A program made the translations under genes and the position numbers. A DNA stretch of 54,232 nt from Anaerolineales bacterium (GTDB taxonomy: Bacteria; Chloroflexota; Anaerolineae; Anaerolineales; UBA11858): positions 1 to 54,232 of the forward strand of contig JANTFT010000010.1 in NCBI GenBank assembly GCA_024763275.1, read 5' to 3'. This document shows, piece after piece, positions 36,059-45,041 of the stretch. The notes under the pieces are model-generated. The model saw nothing but the letters and a program-made list of their open reading frames with translations, did no database searches and had not been told where the DNA came from. Position 1 is the first letter of the stretch. Each line of letters starts with the position of its first letter.

Positions 36059-36682
36059 TTAAGGGGGGAAGATCTCATTCCAGTGCTCCCTGATCAGGGA
36101 GATAGCCCTGTCAATCAGCAAGCGGTTCTCTTTAAGCTGATGCCAGCGGCTGGCACCGGAGGAGTGCGGCAGGGGGATGATCCAGCGTCCAGCAATCTTC
36201 TGCTGGGTGCCAATTATTTCCCTGAGCACCTTCTTCCGGGGATAGAACAGGTTAATGGCCAACCTGCCGATAGGGATGATCACCAGGGGATTGACAAGTT
36301 CGATCTCCTGGTCCAGGAAAACACGGCACAAAGCCTGCTCCCGGCGGGAGGGCACCCGGTCCCCTGACCCGGAAGTCTGCCGTCCGGGATAGCATTTAGT
36401 GACCGAGGTCATGTACTGGGTTCCGCGAAACCAGTCCTCTTCAATGCCTGCTTGAGCCAGCCAGTTAAAGAGCCGCTTTCCGCTTCCGGCGTTAAAAGGC
36501 CGCTCCGCTTGCTGTTCAGTGATCCCCGGCGCTTGGCCGATGGTCATAAAACGGGCGGATGCTGGTCCTGAAAAAACAGCCGGGGGATAGATTTCGTAGC
36601 CTTCCTGCAAACAAAGCCGGCAGGCCTTCATGGTCTGGTGCAATTCAATCAAAGTTGCGGGGAGGTTCGTTGTCTGGTCCAA
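36059..36682 (-). CDS. uracil-DNA glycosylase superfamily protein, probable Fe-S type
   Basis: 207 residues from a TTG start with GGGAG seven bases before it. Motif 1 is MTIGQAPGITE (46-56), followed by RPFNAGSGKRLFNWL. The C-terminal catalytic-loop motif is LPHSSGASRW (171-180). Cys21/Cys24 (CRLC), Cys97 and Cys119 fit the four-Cys cluster of family 4-type enzymes. It should remove uracil or deaminated bases from DNA. It lies 18 bases downstream of the AP endonuclease-like gene, so glycosylase and AP-site nuclease would be made together. Confidence 0.85.
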   Translation of the reverse strand: MDQTTNLPATLIELHQTMKACRLCLQEGYEIYPPAVFSGPASARFMTIGQAPGITEQQAERPFNAGSGKRLFNWLAQAGIEEDWFRGTQYMTSVTKCYPGRQTSGSGDRVPSRREQALCRVFLDQEIELVNPLVIIPIGRLAINLFYPRKKVLREIIGTQQKIAGRWIIPLPHSSGASRWHQLKENRLLIDRAISLIREHWNEIFPP

Positions 36683-36700
36683 TGCAGATCTCCCGGGCGG

Positions 36701-37549
36701 TCAGATTTTTCCGCCCAGCTCTTCCCAGGTTCTCTTGATGAACAGGGCATCCTCTTCCAGGGTGGGGCTTTCGCAGAGAATCCTTCCTTCCGCCCCCACT
36801 TCCAGCAGCGCCTCAAACAGGGCAACCAGGTTAAAATCCGACTCACTGATCACCAGGTGATTCTGTTCCCCCTTTTCGGTATATTCGATACCCGATAGAT
36901 GGCAGTGCAGCCGCTTCAGGCTGTCTTCTCCCAGGGCTTTCCGGTAAGCATTGAAAACATCCAGCCACTCCTGGCGGGAGTTCAGGGACCCATCACCCGG
37001 TCTGGCATGCAGGTGGGCGAAATCAAGGCAGGGCTCCACCCCTCCAATGGCGCTCATTTCCAAGGTATCTTCCAGGGATCCGAGCATCGCTCCCTTTCCC
37101 ATGGTTTCGGGGCGCAAGATGACCGGGTTCCCTTCAGCCCGCAGTTCGCTAGCGCAAGCTTCCAGACGCGGCAGTGCTACTTCAAGCACTTCAGCAGGAG
37201 GTTTCCCAAAATAAGAGCCCGGGTGAAAGACAATATCTGTAGCTCCGGATTGATATCCTGCCCGGGCGGCGGCCATCAATCGCTGACGGGATTTTGGCCA
37301 CTCCACCTCATCCGCGTTCAGGTTAATATAATAAGGGGCGTGAACAGAAAGGGCCACATCGTGCTCTTCCCCCGCCTTGCGGATGCTTGCGGCGGTCTTT
37401 TCCGACACCCGCACGGATCGCACCCAGCCCAGTTCCAGAGCCCGCAATCCCAATTCCTCAAGATAATATATCCCGCCCACGCTTCCCCCGGGACTTTTAG
37501 GTTTATTCTTGGGCGTTCCTACCGTTCCAAATCGAAATTCTCCTGCCAT
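36701..37549 (-). CDS. endonuclease IV-like AP endonuclease (TIM barrel)
   Basis: 282 residues, the size of Nfo. TIM-barrel metal-site segments are visible: LSVHAPYYINL, DIVFHPGSY, ILRPETMGKG, CLDFAHLHARPGDG, HCHLSGIEYTEKGEQNH and ILCESPTLEEDAL. The spacing matches the trinuclear-zinc AP endonuclease 2 family, with some replacements relative to classical Nfo (for example Arg-Pro-Glu for the usual Glu-Asn/Thr). It would cut at abasic sites left by a glycosylase. GAGGA precedes the ATG; dgkA ends 9 bases upstream. Confidence 0.85.
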   Translation of the reverse strand: MAGEFRFGTVGTPKNKPKSPGGSVGGIYYLEELGLRALELGWVRSVRVSEKTAASIRKAGEEHDVALSVHAPYYINLNADEVEWPKSRQRLMAAARAGYQSGATDIVFHPGSYFGKPPAEVLEVALPRLEACASELRAEGNPVILRPETMGKGAMLGSLEDTLEMSAIGGVEPCLDFAHLHARPGDGSLNSRQEWLDVFNAYRKALGEDSLKRLHCHLSGIEYTEKGEQNHLVISESDFNLVALFEALLEVGAEGRILCESPTLEEDALFIKRTWEELGGKI

Positions 37550-37558
37550 ATTCCATCC

Positions 37559-37957
37559 TCAGCGGTTAAATAAGGCTGACTCAGCAAACCAGCGTATTAT
37601 AGGGGGGCCAAACAGCAGGGCACCTACCCCGATAGCTGCCAGCACGCTGACCAGGACAGCCCCTGCACTGATATCTTTAACTGTCTTGGCTGTATCGTGA
37701 AACTCCGGGCTGGCCAAATCCACCAGTTTTTCAACAGCAGTATTGAACACTTCCGCCGCCCAAACAAATCCCACTGTCAGGATCAGCAGAGCCCACTCTG
37801 TTCTGTCCAATTTAAAGATCAAGGCTGCCGAGAAAACAGCCAGGGTAAAAAGGGCGTGGATGCTGGTATTGGGTTCTGTGCGCAAAACCTGCTTGAGACC
37901 ATCCAGGGCAATCCTGATCGACTGTATCCTGGAAGAAAAATCACTGTTCTTGCTCAA
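37559..37957 (-). CDS. dgkA: diacylglycerol/undecaprenol kinase
   Basis: 132 residues from a TTG start two bases after the ybeY stop, with GGGGAAG upstream. An N-terminal amphipathic segment with GLKQVLRTEPNTSIHALF is followed by three helices. The catalytic stretch FVWAAEVFNTAVEKLVDL, with Glu-x-x-x-Thr/Asn-x-Ala-Glu, and FHDTAKTVKDISAGAVLV identify the family. In Gram-positive-type lineages this enzyme phosphorylates undecaprenol. Placement after ybeY is widely conserved. Confidence 0.93.
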   Translation of the reverse strand: MSKNSDFSSRIQSIRIALDGLKQVLRTEPNTSIHALFTLAVFSAALIFKLDRTEWALLILTVGFVWAAEVFNTAVEKLVDLASPEFHDTAKTVKDISAGAVLVSVLAAIGVGALLFGPPIIRWFAESALFNR

Positions 37958-37959
37958 AA

Positions 37960-38433
37960 CTATTCTTCCCCAACCTCAATATCTAATCCGAGATCTTTCA
38001 GGACCCGGTCCTGAAGCTCCCACATGGTCTTCTTTTCCTGGGCGGTTCCGTGGTCATAACCCAGCAAGTGTAAAACCCCATGGACAACCAGCAGCTGCAG
38101 CTCGGCTTCAACCCCGTGTCCTCTCTTTTCCGCCTGGGCAGCGGCCTCTGGAAAGGAAATCACCACATCCCCCAGATACCGGGATCCCAGATCTGGATCC
38201 AGGAAATCCGCCGGGAAGGACAGCACATCAGTGCTTTTGTCCAGCCCCCGATACTGCTGATTCAAAGTTCTCATTTCGTTCTGATCCGTTATCCGGAGAG
38301 ACAGGGAAGCAGAACCTTCCTTCTTGTCAAACTGGAGAGCGTATTCAGCTGCTCTGAGAAGAACATCCTCGATAATGCTATCGCGGTAGGAGTCCTGCAC
38401 ATCAATAAAGATCATGCTGAACTCTGACCTCAC
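37960..38433 (-). CDS. ybeY: endoribonuclease YbeY
   Basis: Up to 157 residues. A GTG at 38433 overlaps the pgpH stop (GTGA); the ATG at 38415 (MIFIDVQDS) fits the usual family start and may be the true one. The zinc site HGVLHLLGYDH is intact, and TDVLSFPADF and YLGDVVIS are typical. YbeY takes part in 16S rRNA 3' end processing and ribosome quality control. Confidence 0.95.
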   Translation of the reverse strand: MRSEFSMIFIDVQDSYRDSIIEDVLLRAAEYALQFDKKEGSASLSLRITDQNEMRTLNQQYRGLDKSTDVLSFPADFLDPDLGSRYLGDVVISFPEAAAQAEKRGHGVEAELQLLVVHGVLHLLGYDHGTAQEKKTMWELQDRVLKDLGLDIEVGEE

Positions 38434-40559
38434 TCCCCCGCTGCCTTCAGGGGAGAATCACCCTCCCCCCCATTCTTGTTCTCTTCCCCGGAGTCATCCT
38501 CTTCCGGATAGTCCATCCGGGCATGGTATGTACCTTTTAACGTCGCTGTGAATGAGTCAATGATGGTTTTCAGATCCTTGAGAGTCAGCGCGGTATTGTT
38601 CAGCTGGCCTAACTCAACCCGGCGGTCTACCATTTCTTTGATCAAAGCCCGCAGGGAATTATCATTCTCAGGATTCTGCGAGCGCGTGTAAGCTTCACAG
38701 CCGTCAGCAAGCATAACCAGGGCAGTTTCCACAGATTGGGGACGGGGGCCCGGATAGCGGAATTTGGAGGTATCCACCTTACTTTCGTCACCGCCGGCCA
38801 GTTCCAGGGCTTTTCCGTATTGATAGCGGGTGATCAGTGTACCATGGTGCTCGGGAATGAATTCCCGGATCCGCCGCGGAAGCCGGTATTTTTTCGCCAG
38901 CTCAAGTCCATAGGTCACGTGCTCGATAATCAGGCGGGCGCTGGCTTCCGGGTCCATATCATCATGAGTATCAATCTGGTTATAGCCTTGATTTTCAATG
39001 AAGAACTGGGGGTTTTTGATCTTCCCAATATCATGGTAAAGGGCGCCCACCCTGGCCAGCATGCTGTTGGCACCAATGCGCTCAGCCGCCTGCTCCGCCA
39101 GGTTGGCTACCTGGAGAGTATGCTGGTAGGTGCCAGGCGCTTCTCTCAGCAAACGCTGGAGAAGGGGATGGTCCGGTCTGGAAAGCTCCACCAGCTGCAG
39201 AGTGGTGGTCAAATCCAGCAGGGGTGCCAGGGCATATTCCAGCAGCACGGTCAGCACCACCGAGGCGATGCCGTTGAATACCGAAGCTCCCACCAGCGTG
39301 GCCAGACCGGTCACGTCTGTGGCCAGATCAATGATCCGGTAAGCTACCAGGATGACTGCCCCAGAGACGGCAATGATCCCCGCCACAGAGACATAGGCGG
39401 AAAGGCGTTGCGGTCTGCGCAGGATCAACAGCCCCATCAACCCTCCCAGGCTGTAGTACAGGGTCAGATCCAGAGCATAGGGCATGCCATAAGCCGCCAG
39501 AATTGCCAGGGGAATGGTGGTAAAGAGGGCAGTCCGCCTGTCGATCAGAGCAGCCACCAGCAGGGAATAGGTCGCCATGGGGAATAAATAAGGGATTATC
39601 AGGTGGCCCGGGGAGACATAACGCGAAGCAGCCAGGAACACCATGAACAGGATCAGCAGGAGCAGGAGCTGTTTGGTATTCCGGATCAATCCGGGATATG
39701 CCAGGAAAAACAGGATGATCAGAACGGTGGACAGTACCACCACGGCCAGAGTGCCAGCCTGGTTCTGCCAGCCAGAGAAGGTCGTTAACAAGCCTACTTC
39801 CTGCAGGGCTTCAATATCCGTTGGCTCGACGATCTCGCCCCGGCGAATGATAGTCTCCCCAGCCGCGATAGAGCGGGTGACGGGGGTTACGCTGTCCCTC
39901 GCCTGCTGACGGGCTGCCGCAGTGGCTTCCTCATCGTACACCGAGTTGGGGGCCACGAAAGCCGCTGCTAGATGTACCACCAGCTGCACCTGGTCTTCCG
40001 ACAGGGAAAGACTGACCAGAGAAGGCAGCTGCTGGCGGGCGTCTTCCAGATCTTCCTCCCTGATGGGATTGCGCATGATCTGTTCCAGAGTAACAACAGC
40101 TTCCTGACGCACAGTCTGCCAGCGGACATCGCTCAGGGAAAGCAGCTGTTCCGCCAGGTCCTGGGAAATATAGATACCTTCCAGGCCGGCCAGATCAGCA
40201 TATTTCTGCTCTTGAGTGGAATAGGGATCCTGGCGAACAGCTTCAATGAAAGACAGCGCTTCTCGCAGCTGATTGAGCTGCTGGCGGGCAATCGCAAAGT
40301 TCGGCAGGGTATAGATGGGCTCTACAGCCTGGGCTGCTTCCTCCCGCAGCTGTTCTGTCAGCACCTCACTCTGGTAAGTGACAGCGTACGGGGCCATCAC
40401 ATCCTGGGAGGCCACGCTGCCTTCTGATACCCGGACGGTGGACAGGGCCCCGGTCAGCGACCAGTTGATCAACCACCAAGCCCCGGCCATACATGCGACC
40501 AGGATCAGCAGCAGAAGAAGCACCCGGATTGGGGATGGTTTTAAGTTCGAGTCACTCAT
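38430..40559 (-). CDS. pgpH: 7TM-HD phosphodiesterase (PgpH/YqfF family)
   Basis: 709 residues. One N-terminal helix (about 12-34) is followed by a large extracellular 7TMR-HDED domain (about 40-285). Seven helices (about 285-460) and a cytosolic HD domain (about 480-640) complete it. The HD motif is VGALYHDIGKIKNPQFF, with IIEHVTYGLELAKKYRLP and PEHHGTLITRY further on. Characterised members hydrolyse c-di-AMP. The C-terminal tail is acidic. AGAGATTAATT precedes the ATG. It shares its order with ybeY and dgkA as in Firmicutes. Confidence 0.93.
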   Translation of the reverse strand: MSDSNLKPSPIRVLLLLLILVACMAGAWWLINWSLTGALSTVRVSEGSVASQDVMAPYAVTYQSEVLTEQLREEAAQAVEPIYTLPNFAIARQQLNQLREALSFIEAVRQDPYSTQEQKYADLAGLEGIYISQDLAEQLLSLSDVRWQTVRQEAVVTLEQIMRNPIREEDLEDARQQLPSLVSLSLSEDQVQLVVHLAAAFVAPNSVYDEEATAAARQQARDSVTPVTRSIAAGETIIRRGEIVEPTDIEALQEVGLLTTFSGWQNQAGTLAVVVLSTVLIILFFLAYPGLIRNTKQLLLLLILFMVFLAASRYVSPGHLIIPYLFPMATYSLLVAALIDRRTALFTTIPLAILAAYGMPYALDLTLYYSLGGLMGLLILRRPQRLSAYVSVAGIIAVSGAVILVAYRIIDLATDVTGLATLVGASVFNGIASVVLTVLLEYALAPLLDLTTTLQLVELSRPDHPLLQRLLREAPGTYQHTLQVANLAEQAAERIGANSMLARVGALYHDIGKIKNPQFFIENQGYNQIDTHDDMDPEASARLIIEHVTYGLELAKKYRLPRRIREFIPEHHGTLITRYQYGKALELAGGDESKVDTSKFRYPGPRPQSVETALVMLADGCEAYTRSQNPENDNSLRALIKEMVDRRVELGQLNNTALTLKDLKTIIDSFTATLKGTYHARMDYPEEDDSGEENKNGGEGDSPLKAAGE

Positions 40560-40615
40560 AATTAATCTCTACAGGTGAGCCTGGCAGCTCACCAGCGTGA
40601 TCTTTTCAAGCCGGA

Positions 40616-41065
40616 TCATTCACCCGCTAGCAATTCACGGACAATTTTATTAGCCAGCTTTCCATCTGCTCTGCCGCGGATCTTGGGCATCAAGACACCC
40701 ATCACTTTGCCAATATCTGCCAGGGATGTTGCCCCGGATTCCTCGATTGCCTCAGCGACCAGCGCTTTCAATTCCTCCTGGCTGAGAGGTTGGGGAAGGA
40801 ATTCAGATAAAACAGCGATTTCCTCCTCCGCTTTGCTGACCAGATCAGGGCGCTTAGCCTGGCGGGCTCCTTCAATGGTTTCCTGGCGGGCCTTTACCTC
40901 TTTCTGAAGCAGGTTCAGCACCCGGTCATCTTCCAGCTCTCCACGGGCGTCCACTTCCGCATTCTTGATGGAGGCCAAAGCCATGCGCAGGGTGGTTTTT
41001 CGCAGGGTTTGGCCGGATCTCAGAGCCTCTTTCAAGGCATTTTGCAGGTCATTTTTTATACTCAT
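40616..41065 (-). CDS. yqeY: GatB/YqeY-domain protein
   Basis: 149 residues from the ATG at 41065 (MSIKNDLQNALKEAL). An in-frame ATG at 41074 is less likely because it lies inside a TATAAT. The helical tail-like YqeY domain has RKTTLRMALASIKNAEVDARGELEDDRVLNLLQKEVKAR and ends with GKVMGVLMPKIRGRADGKLANKIVRELL. Related domains in GatB and GlnRS bind tRNA. TATAAT followed by GGTGAGT lies directly before the start, so it may have an internal promoter. Confidence 0.9.
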   Translation of the reverse strand: MSIKNDLQNALKEALRSGQTLRKTTLRMALASIKNAEVDARGELEDDRVLNLLQKEVKARQETIEGARQAKRPDLVSKAEEEIAVLSEFLPQPLSQEELKALVAEAIEESGATSLADIGKVMGVLMPKIRGRADGKLANKIVRELLAGE

Positions 41066-41091
41066 ACTCACCATTATACCCTTTTCAATCC

Positions 41092-41436
41092 CTATCCCAT
41101 AGGATGAACCATTTTCGCACCGCCCAGGATATGCATGTGGACGTGAAAGATCTCCTGATGGGCATCAGGACCGTCATTCACGATCAGACGGTAGCCGGAC
41201 TCCCCGATCCCCGCTTCCTGGGCGACCTTTTTTGCAGTGAAGAACAGCTTGCCGAACAGCAGTTGATCTTCCTCCTGCATGGCCTGGACAGAGGGAATGT
41301 GAGCATTGGGGATCACCAGCATATGCACTGGCGCCGCCGGGTGAATATCTTTGAAGACAGTCACCTGGTCGTCCTGGTAGACGATCTCGCTGGGTATCTC
41401 ACCAGCTGCAATTTTACAGAACAGACAATCAGTCAT
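41092..41436 (-). CDS. HIT-family nucleotide hydrolase (HinT-like)
   Basis: 114 residues, standard HinT size. CLFCKIAAGEIP (4-15) includes the Cys pair of many members. The catalytic triad is HVHMHILGG with His98, His100 and His102. Members hydrolyse nucleoside phosphoramidates and aminoacyl-adenylates. GGGAGG precedes the ATG. It lies 27 bases before yqeY and 30 bases after mtaB. Confidence 0.95.
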   Translation of the reverse strand: MTDCLFCKIAAGEIPSEIVYQDDQVTVFKDIHPAAPVHMLVIPNAHIPSVQAMQEEDQLLFGKLFFTAKKVAQEAGIGESGYRLIVNDGPDAHQEIFHVHMHILGGAKMVHPMG

Positions 41437-41466
41437 AGCAACCTCCCAGTTAAATAAGCAACTCCA

Positions 41467-42756
41467 TCAGGATGGCTCAGGGCAAAGTACCTCCCCTTCC
41501 ACACCACTCGGGATGATCTTTAATATCCGGACCCGTGAAAAACGATTCCAGCTAGCAGGGGAAACTCCGGCTTCCACTCTCAGATAATTATCGGTTAATC
41601 CTGTCCCGATCCAGCGCTGACCCTCCCGCTCATCCACCTGCTCCCAGAGAACCTCCAGCTCTCTTCCCACAAAACCCCGGCGGTAATTTTCAGCAGAAGA
41701 CTGCAGGATCTTCCGGATCTCAGCGCTGCGCTCTTTCTTGATCCAGTGCGGGACCTGGTCAGGGAATTGGGCAGCCGGGGTGCCTTCCCGGGGAGAATAG
41801 GTAAAAACGTGGCCTCCTGAAAACTCCCGCTGGCGAATATATTCCAATCCTTCCTGGAAATCCCCTTCTGTTTCACCTGGAAATCCGGTCAGGATATCGG
41901 TAGTGATGGCAACATCCGGGATGCGGGAGCGGATATCCTCTATCAAATTGGCATACTGCTCCGGCGTGATAGCCCGGGACATGCGCCGCAAGGTAGCTTT
42001 CGACCCGGACTGGAGGGGGAGATGAAAATGGCGTGCTACCCGCTCTTCCGCCAACAGGCCAATCAGGTCAGAGGTGACATCCCAGGGTTCTATCGAAGAA
42101 AGCCGGATGCGGGGAATTTCCGTCTCCTGGAGCAGGAGCTCAACCAGCTGATGCAGCCCTCTGCGGGGTGTCAGGTCCTTTCCCCACGACCCCAGCTGCA
42201 CCCCGGTGAGAACTATTTCCTGGACCCCGGATCTGACCGCTGCCTGAACTTCCCGGAGGACTGCCGCAGGTGGCTGGCTGATCGATTCGCCTCTGGCAAC
42301 AGTAGTGATACAGAAGGCGCAGTGGTGCCTGCATCCGTCCTGGGCTTTGATAAACGCCCTGGTGCGCTGGCGGGAGCCAGGAATCGTGACCCGCTCCAGG
42401 GGCTCCAGATCGCACTCTTCCACTTTGAGGGACAGCAGATCCGGGACCAGGCGATCCTTCTCCTGATTGGATATCACAGCAGACACTCCCGGAAGCTCCA
42501 GGGCCTGCTCCGGAAACAGCTCACTCCAGCATCCAGTTGAGATAATTTTAGCTGACCCACTGCGGGCAATGCGCCGGATGGTCTTCCGGGAATCCGCTGC
42601 CGCAGCTGCGGTGACCGCGCAGGTATTGACCACTGCCAGATCAGCGTCCGCTGGATCTCCGACCAGGGTATGCCCGGCAGCCGTGAACTGGCGGGCAATG
42701 ATCTCCAGTTCACTCTGATTCAAACGGCAGCCGATCATATCCAGATACACCTTCAT
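41467..42756 (-). CDS. mtaB: tRNA t6A37 methylthiotransferase
   Basis: 429 residues from the ATG at 42756 (MKVYLDMIGCRLNQSE), the family's usual beginning; an in-frame ATG at 42774 adds six residues. The N-terminal UPF0004 cluster ligands are Cys10, Cys46 and Cys76. The radical-SAM cluster is GCRHHCAFC (Cys142, 146, 149), and a TRAM-like domain closes the protein. It adds a methylthio group to t6A at tRNA position 37. It is the first gene of the long cluster running down to 36059. Confidence 0.93.
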   Translation of the reverse strand: MKVYLDMIGCRLNQSELEIIARQFTAAGHTLVGDPADADLAVVNTCAVTAAAAADSRKTIRRIARSGSAKIISTGCWSELFPEQALELPGVSAVISNQEKDRLVPDLLSLKVEECDLEPLERVTIPGSRQRTRAFIKAQDGCRHHCAFCITTVARGESISQPPAAVLREVQAAVRSGVQEIVLTGVQLGSWGKDLTPRRGLHQLVELLLQETEIPRIRLSSIEPWDVTSDLIGLLAEERVARHFHLPLQSGSKATLRRMSRAITPEQYANLIEDIRSRIPDVAITTDILTGFPGETEGDFQEGLEYIRQREFSGGHVFTYSPREGTPAAQFPDQVPHWIKKERSAEIRKILQSSAENYRRGFVGRELEVLWEQVDEREGQRWIGTGLTDNYLRVEAGVSPASWNRFSRVRILKIIPSGVEGEVLCPEPS

Positions 42757-42797
42757 GAGAGTTTCTCTACCCATCCTGGAAATTCAAAAGGAACTGT

Positions 42798-43460
42798 CTA
42801 AGGAACCCGGACGAGGAGATTATCAAACCAAATATCCACTCCAGGCTCATCGAAGGAACCAACGATCAGGCCAATGTCTCCACTCTTAATAGTGCTGTCA
42901 TTGGTCTCGGCGATGAGATCGCCATTGACCTGCAGAGCCAGCCGGGAACCCTGGCAGGTTGCCTGGATATGATTGGGCTGGCCCCCGATAACAATGGACC
43001 CGGAATGGTACATCTGGGGAGGTTCCAGTAATTTCTGCTGCCCGTCTTTGACTATACCAATACCGTAATATCCGTCGCTGCTGATGATCAAAAAGTAAAA
43101 GTTTTCCGTATCCTGGTAGCGGCACAGGATCCCGAGATCATTGTCATCTGGCCCGGCATATTTCCCGGCATCGACATCGATCACCACATCCTCAAAGAAG
43201 AGTCCCGGGTTGGCCCAGAAATCTGCGTTGGTATCATTAATGACGATACGGTAGCGTCCATTATCATAATCTGTCATGCCGTTCGGGCTCTGCACCCGGT
43301 CCCAACCGCTGGAAGGATCATCAAAGCCATCCTGGAACAGCAAATCTCCCGGGTTTTCAGGATACTCACCAAACAGACTGGAAACCGAGGAGAGTCCGCA
43401 AGCCGAGGTCAGCAGAGCCAGGAGAGGCAACAACGCTAACAGGGACCTTTTTTTCAACAT
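42798..43460 (-). CDS. lipoprotein with concanavalin-like/DUF1080-type domain
   Basis: 220 residues. The lipoprotein signal ends LLTSAC (Cys21). The mature part reads as one jelly-roll domain: LLFQDGFDDPSSGWD, DYDNGRYRIVI, FFEDVVIDVDAGK, LGILCRYQDTENFYFLII, LALQVNGDLIAE and GDIGLIVGSFDEPGVDIWFDNLLV. This is the pattern of LamG/DUF1080 carbohydrate-binding-like folds, common on exported proteins. GAGGAG precedes the ATG. It follows the TPR gene by 74 bases. Confidence 0.8.
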   Translation of the reverse strand: MLKKRSLLALLPLLALLTSACGLSSVSSLFGEYPENPGDLLFQDGFDDPSSGWDRVQSPNGMTDYDNGRYRIVINDTNADFWANPGLFFEDVVIDVDAGKYAGPDDNDLGILCRYQDTENFYFLIISSDGYYGIGIVKDGQQKLLEPPQMYHSGSIVIGGQPNHIQATCQGSRLALQVNGDLIAETNDSTIKSGDIGLIVGSFDEPGVDIWFDNLLVRVP

Positions 43461-43534
43461 TGGTTACTCCTCAAAGCGGGAAAAACTACCGGAAACAGCT
43501 TGCCGGCTGACTCCCGAATAAATTCCTTTAGTTA

Positions 43535-44932
43535 TTAATAAGATGACAACAAACGCTCAGCCTGGTCTGTGAGGGCAGGGTTGTCAGAATGAATCACCGC
43601 CTGCTGGAGGTAATACTGCGCCCGCGTCCGGTCATCCTGGGCAGAATAGACAATCCCCAGATGGTAATACGCCGGGGCGTAAGCAGGGTCGAGCTCGAGG
43701 GCTTTTAGAAATAGTTTCACTGCATTCATCTCGTCTTCCAGGGCCAGCAGGACCTGTCCCAGCACATCCTGGTTGGCCGGGTCAAGCTCATTCAGCTGGG
43801 CAGAGAGCCGGGCAGCCGGCAGTCCAATTTCCTTCACCTGGTAAGAATAGGAAATTGTGAACTCCGCCAGCAGCCGGTAATATAGAGCTTCCTCAGGATA
43901 GAGGTTGACAGCTGCCTGGTATTTCTCAAAAGCCGCTTCCAGTTCACCCAGGGCCGCCAGGGATTTTCCCTCCTCCGTCAGCACATCCGCCCTTTCCGGC
44001 CAGCCGGCTTCGGCTGCCTGGAAATATTCCAGGGCAGTCTGGTGGGAACCTTTCCGCTGCCAGTACAAACCCAAAAACAGGTTCGCCAGGGGGGAGTTTT
44101 CATCCAAACCGAAGCCCATTTGAAGGATCTCCAGGGAATCAGCGGAAGGGTTTTCCAGATGCTGGAGAGCTTCTCCCCAGTAGAGCCAGGCTTCAGGGTA
44201 GTCCGGGCGCAGGAGAGTCGCTTTTTCAAAAGCATGGGCTGCCAGGTGCCAGTAGCCGTTCGCAGCCAGCGCCTGTCCGGCAGTGACCAGCTGGTAAGCA
44301 GGCTCATCGTGAATAGCATCCCGGATGGCATCCGCCACCTCTCCGGCTGCCGGAAATGAAGAGCGGGACTGATCCAGGTAAGCCAGAGATTTGGGCGGTG
44401 CATCTGACGCGATCAGCAAACCAAAATAAAAGACCTGTCCAGGCTCTCCGCCATCCGGGGATTGAGCCAGATAATCGTACCAAACCTCCACTGCCCGGGC
44501 AATCTCTCCCTGATCCTCATAGAGAGCAGCCAGGTGGGCCAGCGCCGGAGAGGAATCTGGCAGGGACTGCCAGGTCATTTCGGCTGATTCTGGCCTGCCA
44601 ATCGCAAGGTAAGAGCTTCCCAAGTTGATCTGTCCGCTCTCTGATAGATCACCCAGTTTGAGAGCCTTTTCATAAGCTGACACAGCCAGAGAATAATCAC
44701 CTGCTAAGAAGGCAGCCTCTCCAGCTTTTTCCCATAATGAGGTCCACCAGGGTTGAGCTTCCGCGATCTCGATCAGGTAGCTGGCGCCTTCCTGGTAATC
44801 TCCGGCAGCAAAGGCAACCTGCACTTTCTGCGCATTTTGGGTTACACTTATTACAGTAGGGCTGAAACCAAGCATTGATCCCAGGAGGACCAGCAGGAAC
44901 AGTTTCAGGGCAGTTTTTACGCTCTCGCTCAT
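43535..44932 (-). CDS. TPR-repeat protein, membrane-anchored or exported
   Basis: 465 residues. One N-terminal hydrophobic segment (about 8-28) is a signal anchor. The remainder is almost all TPR-like helix pairs, e.g. AGDYQEGASYLIEIAEAQPWW, AGDYSLAVSAYEKALKLGD, LEAAFEKYQAAVNLYPEE, and NAVKLFLKALELDPAYAPAYYHLGIVY near the end. TPR arrays are protein-interaction scaffolds; the partner is unknown. There is no Shine-Dalgarno; TATAAT sits seven bases before the ATG. Confidence 0.85.
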   Translation of the reverse strand: MSESVKTALKLFLLVLLGSMLGFSPTVISVTQNAQKVQVAFAAGDYQEGASYLIEIAEAQPWWTSLWEKAGEAAFLAGDYSLAVSAYEKALKLGDLSESGQINLGSSYLAIGRPESAEMTWQSLPDSSPALAHLAALYEDQGEIARAVEVWYDYLAQSPDGGEPGQVFYFGLLIASDAPPKSLAYLDQSRSSFPAAGEVADAIRDAIHDEPAYQLVTAGQALAANGYWHLAAHAFEKATLLRPDYPEAWLYWGEALQHLENPSADSLEILQMGFGLDENSPLANLFLGLYWQRKGSHQTALEYFQAAEAGWPERADVLTEEGKSLAALGELEAAFEKYQAAVNLYPEEALYYRLLAEFTISYSYQVKEIGLPAARLSAQLNELDPANQDVLGQVLLALEDEMNAVKLFLKALELDPAYAPAYYHLGIVYSAQDDRTRAQYYLQQAVIHSDNPALTDQAERLLSSY

Positions 44933-44939
44933 ACCAGAG

Positions 44940-44945
44940 ATTATA
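44940..44945 (-). promoter_or_regulatory. TATAAT box 7 bases before the TPR gene start
   Basis: On the minus strand TATAAT is followed by CTCTGGT and then the ATG at 44932. This predicts a leaderless transcript. No strong -35 is visible. Confidence 0.45.
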
Positions 44946-44996
44946 TTGTATTTACCTTCGAAATGAAACCATGCCAGCCAACGAACAGGTTGAAGG

Positions 44997-45002
44997 TATA
45001 AT
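44997..45002 (+). promoter_or_regulatory. -10 box of the acyl-CoA dehydrogenase-etf operon
   Basis: TATAAT about 40 bases before the GTG start at 45042, with a normal leader that includes AAGGAG. The -35 is weak. Confidence 0.5.
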
Positions 45003-45041
45003 CAAAAAACCTCCCAAACACAGCTAGCTAAAGGAGATCCG

